This document shows, one piece after another, positions 1 through 12,099 of a stretch of DNA of 64,000 nt (positions are counted from its first letter, which is position 1; every line of letters starts with the position of its first letter). The DNA lies in contig JAFREQ010000041.1 in assembly GCA_025331565.1 (NCBI GenBank), positions 930,001 through 994,000 of the forward strand, in the 5' to 3' direction. The notes under the pieces are model-generated. The model saw only the letters and a list, made by a program, of their open reading frames with translations, ran no database searches and was not told the origin of the DNA. The position numbers and the translations under genes are program-made. Source of the DNA: Holacanthus passer (Eukaryota > Chordata > Actinopteri > Pomacanthidae).

Positions 1-690
1 AGGAAAAAAAAAACCCATTTCAGGCCAAAAGAAGAAATTTCCAATTCTGTCTTTTTTTCCCACCAATTCTGAACGGCCCCAAGGGAAAGCACTTCCCACA
101 AAATCTGATGAACCTGCCTCTCATTTAGTTAGAGATGCCATTACTCTGCTGAAATGACTCGGAGTAAACCAGCTCTCTGCTAGAAATATAATTATGAATG
201 ATTTTTGCATTCAGCATGGCAGCGTCATGTCCACGCATGTCAATAACGCCTGAGTGGTAAGTCTTTTTTATGGCTGTGTTTCAGCAGTAGCGGCAGCAGG
301 GCCACTGCTGAGAGAGAAAGTATCGAGCCACGATTCGACAAAAGCCAAAGTTGGGAGGATAAAATGAACTCTGCCTCTCTGTTGTCTGTCTGCAGACAGC
401 TGGAGCAGGCAGACATCTTTTTTTTTTTTTTTTGTCAACACAGTGAGGCGGATGAAAAAGCTCACACAGACACAGAAGACTGCAGTTTTTGGGTGCTTGT
501 TTTCAAATTAGACATCTATACTGGGCTTATAACTGGCATGAAAATGAAAGAGCTGAAATGTGAATAGTCACGACATATTTAAGAATACAATGAAGTTCAG
601 GTGTATCAACTTGAGTCAGCTGGATGTGACGCAACACTGAGCATAGAGTGAAGAGAAATCCAGAATGAAGCCTGTCATTACAGACTGATC
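1..690. other. Non-coding spacer or intron; no gene seen
   Basis: Only short open frames occur here and none resembles a known protein. There is a run of 16 T at about 418-433. I recognise no repeat family. Confidence 0.6.
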
Positions 691-905
691 GGAGCTCTGT
701 TTTACATTACATTTATTTAGCCGACACCTTTATCCAAAAAAACTTGCAATAAGTGCATTCAACCATGTGGATACAACCCAGAATCATGCAAGTACAGCAA
801 CATCATCAAATGTGCTGAGCTGCGTCTACAATAGAGATAGAGAAAGAGGGGTTTTTTTATGAGCCAAGGTGCAGTCTGAACTGATGAGTTTTCAGTCTGC
901 AGTTT
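691..905 (+). repeat. Dispersed fish repeat with the 'AGCCGAC-TTTATCC' signature
   Basis: The stretch opens with a motif resembling CATTTATTTAGCCGACACC, then TTTATCCAAAAAAACTTGCA and a run close to AATAAGTGCATTCAACC. This signature recurs in many teleost introns as a non-coding interspersed repeat. The following part (GTGCAGTCTGAACTGATGAG, then TTTTCAGTCTGCAG) also belongs to that unit in my memory of percomorph sequence. There is no coding potential. The class (SINE or non-autonomous DNA element) is not decided by what I can see, and both ends are approximate. Confidence 0.6.
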
Positions 906-1394
906 AGCTTATCACAGGTACGTTGCATTAGAGTCCACAGAGCTGGATTATCAACCGGCCACAATGCCCCAAGGCCTCAGAACCCCAGGGCAACTAAAGC
1001 CTAACAGCTTGACTGCACAGGAGGCATTTCAGCCACACATTTCAGTCGTCCGTCTCACCTGCATCTGATAGAACAGACACACCTATTTTAATCAGTACAG
1101 CGGTCTACACAGACCACGTAAGGATAGTATTTTAGTTTGTATAGGGCTCATGTGGTGCATATCCCTACCACCTACCACAAGCTGAATGACACCCAGCAAA
1201 CCTGGGGCCACTGACTCGTGAAGGCTCTCTGGACAAGCTGCCGTATACAGTCTGCTATGTGCACTGCACCTAAAGGATACGACTGGCATATTCAGTATTC
1301 CTCTAATTGTAAATAAATCTCACGAAAAGACACATACCATCAATGAATGCATCTTACTAACAAGTATTGTGTATGTTTCAAAGCCTGATATTTC
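906..1394. other. Non-coding stretch; nothing recognised
   Basis: No repeat family, splice-bounded exon or RNA gene was recognised. A 65-codon minus-strand frame has no family features. Confidence 0.5.
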
Positions 1395-1660
1395 TTCTTC
1401 CTCTGGGCCTCTGATTAAAAACATCAATGAGCCTCACTGTTGCACTGGGTGACATGTTCCTTCATTACCAACACACACATTGTAGTTTATTTTAACTCAA
1501 TCCCACATACACCGTCCTGTCACCCCAAATACTCACCAGAGCAAAAAATGTGTATTAATCCACCACTGAAAATAGTCCCCATCAAACGAACTATTTCCTC
1601 CTGTTTGAATAATGTGACCATATCATTCTTTAGTTTGTGTGATGCATACTACCTAAATCA
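1395..1660 (+). repeat. Percomorph dispersed repeat, copy A of three
   Basis: This copy shares an ordered series of blocks with 36600-36915 (same orientation) and 20735-21110 (opposite orientation). The blocks are: ATCAATGAGCCTCACTGTTG, GTGACATGTTCCTTCATTAC, a short AC run, TTGTAGTTTATTTT, ACTCACCAGAGC, and AATCCACCACTGAAAATAGT followed by CCCCATCA and TTGAATAATG. It is non-coding. An open frame of 80 codons that covers it is a by-product. The AC run is only about five units long here, against longer runs at the same place in the other two copies. Ends are approximate. Confidence 0.75.
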
Positions 1661-3299
1661 AATACAGATGAAAGAACTGTAACTGAGGGATAAATTAAGA
1701 GATACTAAGGAATGTTATTAGTGTTACTAGTGACAGGCTGTTTTGCCACATCAAAATCTAATTCAATGGTTATTATAGTTCTGATTCTTTGGGCTGCAGT
1801 TTTGCATGTTATGTTATTTTTCTTATTCTAAGTATATTTTTGTCGTAGTTGTGATGTTGTATAGTTGTATATTTAGACTGAGATTACTGTGGATTTCCAG
1901 GCATGTTTACAATTAAATTTGCTCTATTAAGCATCAACAAGTGCATTTTTCAGCTAATAAAAAGGAGCAAAGCGCATCCCCTGAGCTGACCATGAGAAGT
2001 GGTTGAAAGCTCTGGAAAAAAGTCAAGGTCAAGAATGAATTTTCATGCTAAACATAAAATGTTCTGCTGAGTACATATTATAGTCAAGACTTTAATAATC
2101 AAATTTAAAGGGATCAGTTAAAATGTTTGGTTCATGTCTCGTGTTTATGCGTATAAAAAAGCAGAATGGAAAAAAAACTCCAGTAATGGTCAGGCTCTAT
2201 TACTGACACTTCTATCCTGCTACAGCTGATACAACAGTGCTAACTGAATACAAGCACCTTCTGATACCCTGAGTGCTTACATTTTAAGCATGAGCGAACC
2301 CCATGGGAAAGCCCTCACAGTTGGCGCTGTCCTCGATCCACTGAGCAACACAGGCCCATAAATAATCTTCACGGTTAGGTGGGGGATCGTGTTGTTTTCC
2401 CAGAGACCTCATCCACCTGGACCGCGGCTTTGTTTGCTCTGTTTCAAAGGGCGCTTTGCAGGGCTGCGGTTGCTGTGATAGGAGGTAGAGGTGAGATGGA
2501 GGAGAGGTTGCACAGTCAGTGAGAGATCCAGCGAGCGAAGGGGAGAACGGGAAGGGAAGCCATAACAGCTGTCATTATTTATGTGTTCAGAAGTCAATTA
2601 CCAGCAAACACAGCAGCGGTATTAAATATGGATCCATGCAAAACACCAGCACACCTTCAATCAAAGGTGTTCAAATGCAAGAGGTGCACAGAGAGCTATT
2701 GCATTCCATTGTTGGGATTAAAGAAAAAGACAAAACCATTGTGGCCTTCATGACTTTAAAATGGCTAAAAAGTTATATCAAGTCTGGTGACCATAACACA
2801 GCAGTTTCATCTTTGTATTGCTCTGGTTTTCATACTGGGTGCATGTGCACGAGAATGCCAGCAACATGGTGCACCTTCCTGCTGATGCCGTCCCACTGAT
2901 TGACAGCCAGCAGCGTAATATGCTGAGAGATGCAGCAACGCACCAAGGCAGGGCAGAAGAAGACTGCTGCTGGAGCTGACATGGAGGTAAACAATGAAGG
3001 ATTCAAATTCTCCCAAAAGTCAGCTCTGCAAAACTTTGTTACGCCTCAAGGACACACATGATGAGTCTGATGAGCGACAATGAATGTTTCCTCCTCCTTT
3101 AAGACATGGTTTATATCTTTTACAGTGATATGAAGGAGGAGTGTTGAAACAATTTGTCTGTTGACAAAAAAACTAGCGATCTGGACCTTGTGTAAAGAGG
3201 TTGGGTTTTTTTTTCAAACTATTGTTTCCTATGTATTATACATATGACTGATTACATGTCATGGTCAAGAGTTTTTTGGTGGAATTACTTTTTCCAAAA
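1661..3299. other. Non-coding stretch; no gene seen
   Basis: Includes a 126-codon plus-strand frame at 2519-2899 and overlapping minus-strand frames. None shows domain motifs, biased codon use or good splice borders. I see no repeat family here. Confidence 0.5.
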
Positions 3300-3630
3300 T
3301 CAAGACTGAAACTTAATTAAGCTTAATTAGTCAATTAATTAATTAGTTGGTCGCCTGAAAACTGACATCTTTGAAAATTAAACGATCATTTAAAACCTTT
3401 CTCTGGTACCAACTTCTACAATGTGAATATTTGCTATTTTTGTCTGTTTCATGTCATTGTGAATTGAATACAGTACAGTTTTGGACTGTTGGTCAGAAAA
3501 AAACCCAATATGAGATAGAGATAATAAATGGGATAATGAAAAATACATTTTTACTGATATTTTACTGACTAAATGATTAATCAAAAAACAATGAATGATC
3601 TTAAAACAAATAATTCTCAGTTGCGCCGTT
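3300..3630 (+). repeat. Teleost repeat with TTAATTAA-rich ends
   Basis: The left end is a cluster of TTAATTAA and AATTAATTAG motifs (3311-3348), followed by TTGGTCGCCTGAAAACTGAC. The middle contains CTCTGGTACCAACTTCTACA, ATGTGAATATTTGCTATTTT and TTTTGGACTGTTGGTCAGA. The right end has GACTAAATGATTAATCA and AATAATTCTCAGTTGCGCC. This order matches a very common teleost interspersed repeat whose ends are rich in ATTAATCGATTAATC-like palindromes. It is non-coding, and the overlapping 64-65 codon frames are fortuitous. I cannot give a Repbase name from sequence alone. Confidence 0.7.
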
Positions 3631-6600
3631 TATTCTGACCACAGGATAAAGATTAAAGGGAAACAAGCCTTTTCAAAAAGGTGTAGAAAGCAGAAGAACC
3701 CAAAATCAACTAATTAAATGAATCCCAGGCTTCCACTGTGGCTCCGCTGTGGGAGGACACAGAAAGTGCATCAAGCAAATCTGGCGAATGGAACCCATAT
3801 GGCTAATGGATGTGGGTTATGATATTGTTTTGGAAGGCTCTGCAACGCGCCGTCCTTCAGATGCTACAGCACCACAGACCTCCACAAATCATTACTGCCG
3901 GATAATATAACACACTTGATAAGACCCAGGAGGAAGGGATGCCAGGGAGAGGAAGAAGAAGACCAGTCTGTGAATAATGATTATGGTCACCTTAGTCATA
4001 TATCACCATCCTGAGAGAAGATGACTTGGATAAGGGTGTCAGCATGGAGGGCTGACAAATTTCTGCACCATCCTCAGATTTCAATCCCACAGAGCCACCC
4101 TCCTCCTCCTCACAGCCTCTGCCTCCTCCTCCCTCCATAATTGCTTGCTAAGCCACAAATTAATCCATGTTGCAGCTACCCAAACACGTCTTTGTAAATT
4201 GGACGTAGCAGGTTGACCATCATGAATCCTGACTGATGACACAGCACACCTCGGGGGCCTCGCTTGAAGTTTGTCGCTCGCCAAAGTTATCGGGAAATGG
4301 TAACCAAGGTCATGTTGGTACAGTAGGTAGGTCTTTGCTTGAATATTGGATGCATTCAATTAGCGCTTCTGCAAAGGCGAACGTGAGTGAAATGTAATAA
4401 CTGGCTCGGGAGCGAGGGAGTGGCCAGATTGACGCACTGGAAAAGCTGCTGTAAAATCAGACTGATAGACTAACACTCCACTGCTCTCTTTTCTCTTCAG
4501 TTTTACCGGAGTTGGCAGCTTTCTGGGCCGGACTCGGTTGTTTCTCCATTTGTTTCTCCTGGAAGGTCACCGGAGAACATTTTCAGGCCCTTCCTCAATG
4601 TCTGCTGCCGCCCTGCCCGCAGGAGTCATTAAGATTAATAGGACAATATGCTGTCCTGGCTGCTGCTAACTGTGTGCCATCATGACCCCTGATGGAAAGA
4701 TCAAATTAGACCCTCAGCAACACTTCCAGTGTTATCCTTTGATAAGATCCATACTCCATACTGTGATGCATTGTGGGATAATCTAAAGTTACCTTTAGGT
4801 TGAGGTGAAAGATTGCTAAAGGAACTAACTGGGACTCAGTATTGTGTAATTTCTCCAACCTAAACAACAAAAACTTTTAATTACTACTACTGAGGATACT
4901 GGGGTCATAACCTCTTTTTTCTGTGAGTGTTTTACCAACCTGGATGGAAGGGCTAATTAGGCTGACAGATATTTTTATTCTTAGCATATTCAGATTGGAC
5001 TACTTTTAGGTTAGCATAACTAAATAAAACCAAAGAATCTGTATTAAAGTGGCTGTGGCTGCCTGCACATTGTGCTATATGCAAATATTTACAACATACA
5101 ATAGATGTAGAATCACATTTTCTAAACTCTGATCTGAATTATGAATACATTATTCATATATGCAGAGAAAACATGCTTGGAACAGGTTATAAGCACACAG
5201 GGGAAAAAAATAGTTCAATATGTGGACACACACATTCTTAATAACTTTCATCAGTTTTCACCAGATCAGTTGTGCAGTTTGTAATAAAGCTTGACTGATG
5301 TTCCACATGTGTTATTTTTCCCCCTCATGATCCAATATTGAAGCCTTTTCATTGTGAGCAGCTTGACAGAAGACAGGAAACAGAGCAGCCAGAGTTAGGG
5401 ACTGTCTCAAATGTGCAACACGAATGGGCCAAGGGAGTGTTTGAGAGTTTTGACATTAGCATTCTCATTTTTCTTGAACTGACACTTCAAAGTATTTTTT
5501 TCTTTTTTCTTTTTGCTGGAATCGATTTACACTGGGAACATTAACAGTTACACAGCTTCAGTTTAGACCTACTTGTTTCTTTTTTGAAGGATGGGTTCAT
5601 ATACAAATCCTGTTCTGTTATTTGATGAATTCAGGCAAATAGATAAAATCATGTATTATTTTGTTGCCAGCTGACCTGAAGATATATGAAATGTAAACAG
5701 TAGAAGCAGAAGCAGTAGAAAACAATTCAATGTAGAAAATGAAGCAGACTGAACCATTTCAACACAATCCAGCAGAACTCGCATCTACTTCCACCACAAT
5801 CTGATTACAGATATGAATACTGATAATTCTGAGACATAAAGAGATACAGCAGCTTTGGGTTACACCCCAAATCTCAAACTTCCATAATCACTGCTGTAAA
5901 TGTCTTCATATCTAATCAGTATGATCTATATTAACAATATTCAAACCTGTGTAGAGCTTAACTGCTGACTTGGTTGAAACTGCAAAAAAAAAAAGAACAC
6001 ACAAACGCACCGATGTAACATTATGACCATATGTTACCATTAGCTATCATACACGCACTATCCTGTCAGACGTCAGCAGTGGGTAAGTTCTTGCTCAGAT
6101 AACAAAGACTCTTGACACTGTCCCTTCTTCCATGGATCTGTATGTTGCTTTTGGACGACTTAAAGAGAAAAAATACGCTGTTCTTTTTTTGCATCACTAC
6201 TCTCCTATGGCCAATTACTGCGTGTTTACTCCTGTTGAGTGTCTCCCTTACACTTCCAGGAGAGGATTTCAAAAGTGAATACAACAATTATTTCCCACCC
6301 TCGAAATTGAACCACAGTAACCGCAACATCAGCATGCACGGTGCTTGTTGATGCACTGGTCAGCGAGGACGCAGCATCCTCGGCACTCTCCTTCTCACGC
6401 TAATGGAAATAAAACTATAACACCTTATTTTACAGAAGCACATTTTCCTAATAATTTCCCAGATTGAATGGTTCTTCTCAGTTTCCTGAAACAACTCATG
6501 ATGTGCATTTCTGGAATTCTGGCCACAGCTCTGCTCAGTGTTTTCAGATGTGCTACCTCTGTGATTAAGATTTGGTTATGATGAGTAAAAACTAAATATG

Positions 6601-7630
6601 CTTGATCAAGGTTAGGGGAAGATCAGAATTATTTTGAGAAATTGTATGATGTGACCGTAGGTGCAAGGACAATTATAAGAATCTGCCGTTACTTAAGCCT
6701 TTATTCCCTGTTGATTCGTTTCAGTCAGAGCACTGTCAGAGCTGTAGAGTCCAGAGATGTTACACAGACCATGTTCAAGCCTGAAACATGATAGATGCAG
6801 TGCAGGACCGGGATAACCAAGTATCTGGAGGAGCTTACATAAGCACCTGTCTCATGTTGTTAGTATTAAACCAAAGCACTATAATATCCAACACACCTAA
6901 TATCGCTCATTGCTCTGCACTTTTGCTCTCCGTCTTTTTGTATCCTCATTCTCAGGCTGCCACAGAGCTTCAGGCACTTAACTAATAACAAAAGCCCTAT
7001 TAGAGACTTAATGCAGAGTAATGATGACACGCAGCAGCACTGGAAATAGCACCTGTCGCCTGAGACAATAATAAATCTCCCGAGACAAGACTGATGGTGC
7101 AACTGACACAAACACAAGGCAGAAGTGAGAAATGTTGAACACTGACTCAACATTGCAACACATTCAACACAGCGGTGGACCTTCTGAAACACAGAGGAGG
7201 GGAGTAACTGTGCCGGTGAGAAGTGTTTCACCAGGAAAAGACTGTGTGGAAATCAGAATGAAAATGATCCAGATCAACAATGTTTCAGTTTGCTCTAAAA
7301 TGCAAAATCTTTGATCCCTGAGCTGCTGCACCCTGCAGGGGGGGGGACTCAAGTTTTCTGCACTGTAGCTGCAACATGCATGAGCTGGAATAAGAATTTA
7401 AAAGATGTTTTCCATCCTGATGAGGCTTAGAAAGTGCAGAAATAGCACAGCAGAGTGTCTGCAGGAATGCTCTGATTTTACAAAGAACACACCATAAAGT
7501 GCCATGAGGTCACTCAGTGATGCCACCAGACCCCATGCTGATATGATCCTGTTTATGTTTAATCCTCTGTCTTCTCCTATTTTGCAAACACTTGCACTAA
7601 ACAAAAGTGCACAAAAAGATGACTGGGCTT
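3631..7630. other. Long non-coding stretch; no gene seen
   Basis: No recognisable coding exon. A good acceptor-like pyrimidine tract ends at about 4500 (TCTCTTTTCTCTTCAG), but the frame after it closes quickly in two phases and matches nothing I know. Frames at 6112-6351 and 6866-7231 look random. A run of nine G lies at about 7339-7347. Confidence 0.5.
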
Positions 7631-7638
7631 GTGTTTAC

Positions 7639-7960
7639 CTGTTCGGCATCCTCCTCGGGACACGGACTACCCTTCCAGCCCGGCGCTCAGGAGGCAGAGC
7701 CGGGATGCAGCGGAGGTCAAACAGCCTCCGCTCGTGTCGTTCAGGTGGAGCTGGAGCAGAGAGCGGCAGGTGTGACAGAAGAGGAGGCTCCGGGCTCGGA
7801 CCGATCCGCTCCGGGAGCAGCCAGGTGCTCAGAGGACAAACACTCAGCAAGCGTCCACACCGTCCCTCCGTCTCTCAGGAAGCCCGTCTGAAGTGCACTT
7901 CAGCCGGAGCGCCCCCCTCCTGCACCCCGCCGATCAGAGCGTGGAGCCGCTGACTGGAGG
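7639..7960 (-). other. Candidate first exon on the minus strand, donor at 7638
   Basis: Read on the minus strand, the CpG island ends in GAGGAGGATGCCGAACAG followed at once by GTAAACAC, a sound 5' splice site. The ATG at 7649-7647 has A at -3, so it could be a start codon giving Met-Pro-Asn and a codon split by the intron. The frame is open upstream to another ATG at 7850, which gives up to about 70 residues rich in Pro, Arg and Leu. I recognise no protein from so short a start, and the exon may be wholly 5' untranslated. If real, the first intron runs leftwards past the window edge. The upstream boundary is a guess set by the CpG density. Confidence 0.3.
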
Positions 7961-7963
7961 AGG

Positions 7964-8034
7964 ATGAGCCGGGGCGTGTTCCTGGAGGAGGAGGAGAGGA
8001 GGAGGAGGGAGGAGGAGAGGAGGGAGGAAGGGCG
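7964..8034 (+). repeat. Purine-rich GGA tract
   Basis: An almost pure purine run of GAGGA/GGAGG units with very few pyrimidines lies at the edge of the CpG island. Such tracts can form triplex or G-quadruplex structures, and the complementary CT-rich strand is common just upstream of TATA-less promoters. A 39-codon frame beginning at 7964 (Met-Ser-Arg-Gly, then Glu/Arg-rich) spans it. I consider that frame a product of the repeat. Confidence 0.6.
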
Positions 8035-8065
8035 GATGCGCAAAGATGCTCAGCTCAGTGCGAGA

Positions 8066-9034
8066 GAGGCAAAAAGTTTCTGAAAGTACATCAGGGATAT
8101 TATTGCAGAGATCAGGGGCGGACTGCAAATGATAGGTTTTACATTTTGAAGACAGATTATACATTTTTATTATAGGGATTCTGTATGTTTTATTTGATGA
8201 AAATAATCTTAAAATCAATTCCAAACCATGAGTCTCAGTCCTGGTTAAAAGCCTGGTTGATGACTATTGAATAAGCTGAAGACACTCACTTATCCAGGTG
8301 AAAAGAGAATTTGAATATCTAGCAGGAATGACTGCAACTGGTCTTATGAAACAAACAAGACCAATTCAAAACTGAATGTGTTAGGCTGTAAGTTTTACAG
8401 AACACGCCCTTAAAACAGGGGTCCCCAGTCTTTTTGGCTTGTGAACCCTTATAATGAATCGGTGCCGACTTGCATTCCCTGGTTTTAAATCATTTCTGAA
8501 GGTACAACGAGCTAAAATGATCCAGTAATTCAAAAAGAAATAAAAAGAGGAAAGACTGAAAAAAATAAGGATTTGGTGTGACAGAATAGTTTTTTTTCTG
8601 TTTTCCTTTAAAAACACCTTCTGAGGAGTTTCTTAAAGCGTGACTTGATGGCAGGCTCAGAAGCTGTGTTTCACTCTGCTCTCTTGCCTCCAGTAAAGTC
8701 ACAGTGTCCTGACACATCCAGGAGCACAAGTCTACACACCTGCAAAAAGCTGACAAGTTCAACAACTGGAGATCAGCATGAACGAGATTTTCTGCTGCTA
8801 TTGAAGCTGCATACATTTTTTTGACCATATGAGGATAGCACAACCTATAAACACAACATCAACACATCATCACCTCATAATAGTTGATAAGTGATATAGC
8901 CATGAGATTAAACATCCAGCAAATGAAATACTCCTTTTAGCTCTACACCGGTCTCCACCAGCTTCAGAGAAAATACCTGGCTTTTGCTAAACGCTATCTG
9001 TTCCACTATGCGGAAAGATGCTAAAACACACAGT
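8066..9034. other. Non-coding stretch; nothing firm
   Basis: A CAGGGGTCCCCAGTC motif at about 8416 resembles the tip of a hAT-type transposon, but no matching second end was found. Open frames of 78 and 117 codons on the minus strand are unremarkable. Confidence 0.45.
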
Positions 9035-9147
9035 GTCCGGTGATAATTTTCTGTGGGTTTCTGAATATGAATACGACACCTTGCACCTCTGCAAAGTCAT
9101 TCTATCCATTGCTAATATGAAAATATTGATCAAAGCAGCTTTAAGTT
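9035..9147 (+). repeat. Short dispersed module, copy 1 of three
   Basis: It shares GTGATAATTTTCTGTGGGTT near its start and TCCATTGCTAATATGAAAAT, TATTGATC and GCAGCTTTAAG at its end with 14040-14128 and 49116-49212. All three copies lie in the same orientation. This is the copy with the longest middle part. It is non-coding; class unknown. Confidence 0.6.
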
Positions 9148-9582
9148 GCTCTTTATGAAATGGGAGAAGGCGATGAAAAGATATGCATGAATGTGTATGT
9201 GCACACAGGTACGTTGTTGCAGATGCTTGTGTGTATGCGTGCACAGGCTTGGCCATGTGTGCATGGGCTCGTACATTCATAGGTGAAGATTTGAACAGGT
9301 ATTATTTCTGTTCTTTCTCATGTCCTTATTGTTTTCATGTATGTATATGATCTGGATTGGGATGGGGCTTGGTGGGAGGAGACTGAGAAATATTCTCTAA
9401 GTGATGCATTGGACAACACAGTATTAATAAATTGTCGTGCAGCTACATTGAAATTTCCATATACTTTTTGTTGGAAAAAATAAGATTAAACAAGGAAGAA
9501 AGACTGAAGCAGCTTTGAGATGTGGAAATTATAATGTTAAAGAGTTAAAATGTCATCTTTGTTGAGCAAACAGATGTGTATA

Positions 9583-9584
<2 letters not shown>
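9148..9584. other. Non-coding stretch; nothing recognised
   Basis: No repeat family, exon or RNA gene recognised. Confidence 0.5.

Positions 9585-9632
<48 letters not shown>
9585..9632 (+). repeat. (TG)n microsatellite
   Basis: About 24 uninterrupted TG units. Such tracts are typically polymorphic in fish and can adopt Z-DNA. Confidence 0.95.
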
Positions 9633-9633
<1 letters not shown>

Positions 9634-11424
9634 AAAAACAAAACAAAGGTTGATGGTGTGTGTGGTGAGAGATAGGAAGCATTCCAGCTGATATACAGCC
9701 CGAGTGTGGAGTGAAATGGACTTTATGTCATATCAACAATATTTGAGCTCCCTCTCTGATTGCCTATATCCCTCCAAATAAGCCATCAGTCTGACACAGC
9801 ACATTTCAGTTTGCTGGTAAGCAGCTCAATCTGCCTGCGCCGGGGTCCTGCTGCTTCATCCCACACTCGCTTTACAAAAGCTATTTGAGGAAGGCTGGTG
9901 TCTCGCGCGCCTGCTTTGGGCTGCCAGATGGTCCTGCGTAAGAACTTTGAATTATTCAGCCATCCCACAGCAGATTGAAGCTGTCATGCATAAGACAACT
10001 TGGCTGGCCTCTTCCTGTGCCGGGGAACACCAGCGGATGAGCGCGTACAGCTACTGCAGAGACTCTACCAGGTTATGCAACTCCACATTCAAATTTCACT
10101 AATGCACAATTTAGGCTTGGCTCACAATTTACTGCAGCGATGGAATGATTTTTTTTTTTTTGCCTTTTTCAGATCAGACTCAGAGTGTGTTATGCTTTCA
10201 CAGAGAGGGATGAGAATCATAAATTATTCACCTGATCGGGCTTTTATGTGTGAATGCTGAGCTTACAGCAGCGCTGGCACATCCAGAAACAAGCAGTTAA
10301 GCTTTTTAATAGATACACAGTATCTGTTTGTGCCATTCTCTAATGCATCACATTAAGTCAGAGTGTGTCAAACACAATTATGGAAATGAATAAAGTTGGA
10401 CAAGAATGTGTGAAAAGCCATAAACCAAAACATTGTCATAAATTTTCTGAAAGACATCATGTGGGTCCTTAGACATTTAATGTGCTACAATTACCATACT
10501 GGCCATTAGTGATATTGGAGTAAAGCTTTACTGATGGCAGGGATCATGATTAGAGCCATAATTTAGCCGGATAACTCCTGTCACTTTAACAGAGCCATTG
10601 ACACTATGAATACACGCCATTACCAAATACTGCTGTATAATATATCACCACATTAGGGATGACACATGTTCCATATTTCACTTCCCCCTCATACCTACCT
10701 CGTTTGCCTCCAACTAAAACCAGCCTCTCAAGGTTGAGATGATCTGAACTGAACGACACGGACGTCGTCTCGTCCCTATTTTTGTTTGCCATCAAAGTGT
10801 GGGAGGAGGGGGTAATCCCTTCACAACACGATGAAGAAATCCACTTCTCATGGAGGGCGCAGCATGTATACCTGAGTGTGTGTGGTGTAATCACCCTGAG
10901 AGCGGCCCATTAATCCAGTTGGGAGCTGATGCTTTGATCTCTGGCTGAGTGGCTCTACAGCGAAGCTCTCGAGCTCACCTCCTCCGCTAAGAATCACTCA
11001 AAATTAGAAAGGAGACTTCTTATGTGAAATGGGTTAATAGCATGTCTTCAGTCGAGGGCCCTGTTCTGCTTGTGCACGCTGCTTGGACGTGAGGCTCATT
11101 TCAAATGAGTGGTCAAATTTCAGATGAGGACCTCTTCACAAGAGGGGAGCAAGGTAGTTATGTGCTCAACAAAATAACCTGTGTGGAAAAAAAATCCTTA
11201 AAAATGTGAAATCCTGACACATCCTGATATAATTGTATGAGGTGTTTTCTACTATGTCTGCACATTGCATCTGTCTAATGTACTGTACATGTGCACATAC
11301 AGCACATCAGCATACAGCTGTATGTCAGAATACAGAATTTTAAAAAATCTTAAAGCAACATGCTTATAAAGCAGCAAACTAGCAAGTGAGGCTAAAGTTT
11401 GAAGCAATGAATTATTATCACTTT
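9633..11424. other. Non-coding stretch; no gene seen
   Basis: Frames of 60-96 codons occur (9786-9968 minus, 10000-10260 plus, 10604-10894 minus) without domain motifs or clear splice borders. Poly-T of 12 near 10148-10159. No repeat family recognised. Confidence 0.5.
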
Positions 11425-11830
11425 AAAGGGGAATTCCACCAATTTCAGAGACATCTGAAGACATCTAAGTCTCTTTAAGGTGGTAAGGAGTATTACTACA
11501 TGGTTGTATAAAGCCTTTAGTGTGTACAGAGGGAGCTGTGCGAAGTCTGATGAGTCTCATTAAATGATGTCACTTGAGTCAGCGTTGTGTGGAAGTGGTC
11601 TCACCAGACCTGTGCAGTCTCCTTTATCTCTGCTGCAGGCCAGTGGCTGTAGGTGACATCAGCCGCAACTAACACACCACAATCTCCAACCAAAAGGTCT
11701 GCAGCTGAGATGCATTATGTGTAACATAGGCACCGAGTTTTGACAAGGAAGAAGAATTCATGGAATAAAAATGATGATATTTCTGGTCCTGCTGCATCAA
11801 TGTTGATCCTTTTTTTAAACTATCCATCAT
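11425..11830 (+). repeat. Percomorph dispersed repeat, longer copy
   Basis: It opens with AAAGGGGAATTCCACCAATT, a typical start of a common fish interspersed unit. Further along come GATGTCACTTGAGTCAGCG, GTGCAGTCTCCTTTATCTCT, GCTGCAGGCCAGTG, TTTTGACAAGGAAGAAGAAT and TTGATCCTTTTTTTAA. The last part is repeated at 17890-18130 in the same orientation. It is non-coding, and the 75-codon minus-strand frame inside it is fortuitous. Confidence 0.7.
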
Positions 11831-12099
11831 GAATATGACAATGTTCTGGTACAATGTTAAATCAGTGCTCTCTTTTATAATGTTATTAGCATTCATTTGG
11901 AGTCATGATGTCCAAATGATTAATATAATTGATAATGTAACTGTAAGTCTTTAGTTTTAGCTCTGTTTTTGTCTGCACTGGCTCACGTCACCATTTTATC
12001 CAGCAGCTAATTGCTAACTTTGTCTGTAGATTGGTGCTGGGTAGGTGGTACCTTTCACTCAAAACTGCAGTTTGCGTGCCAGACAATTGCTTTTATATA
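11831..12099. other. Short non-coding stretch before the Tc1 element
   Basis: Nothing recognised. The final TA at 12098-12099 is the target duplication of the transposon that follows. Confidence 0.6.

Larger units (their letters stand above)
7630..8065. promoter_or_regulatory. CpG island, probable promoter
   Basis: By eye there are more than 30 CpG dinucleotides in about 430 bases, in DNA that is otherwise strongly CpG-depleted. The block is GC-rich from CGGCATCCTCCTCGGGACAC to GGGCGGATGCGCAAAG. A TGCGCA core near 8036-8041 resembles half of an NRF1 site. Vertebrate CpG islands of this size usually mark promoters and first exons. The island gives several fortuitous open frames (149 codons plus strand, 94 plus, 71 minus), so open frame alone is no evidence of coding. 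Direction of transcription is not certain; the minus strand is favoured because of the splice donor at its left edge. Confidence 0.6.

Noticed and set aside
2519..2899. 126-codon plus-strand frame
   Set aside because: No family features, no splice support, ordinary codon composition for non-coding DNA.
4501..4563. Exon after the acceptor TCTCTTTTCTCTTCAG
   Set aside because: The peptide is unrecognisable and the possible donor (GGAAG|GTCACC) is weak.
7504..7953. 149-codon plus-strand frame over the CpG island
   Set aside because: GC-rich DNA has few stops; the frame starts in AT-rich spacer, crosses the island with Arg/Gly/Ser-rich sequence and has no domain. The minus-strand donor argues for the other direction.
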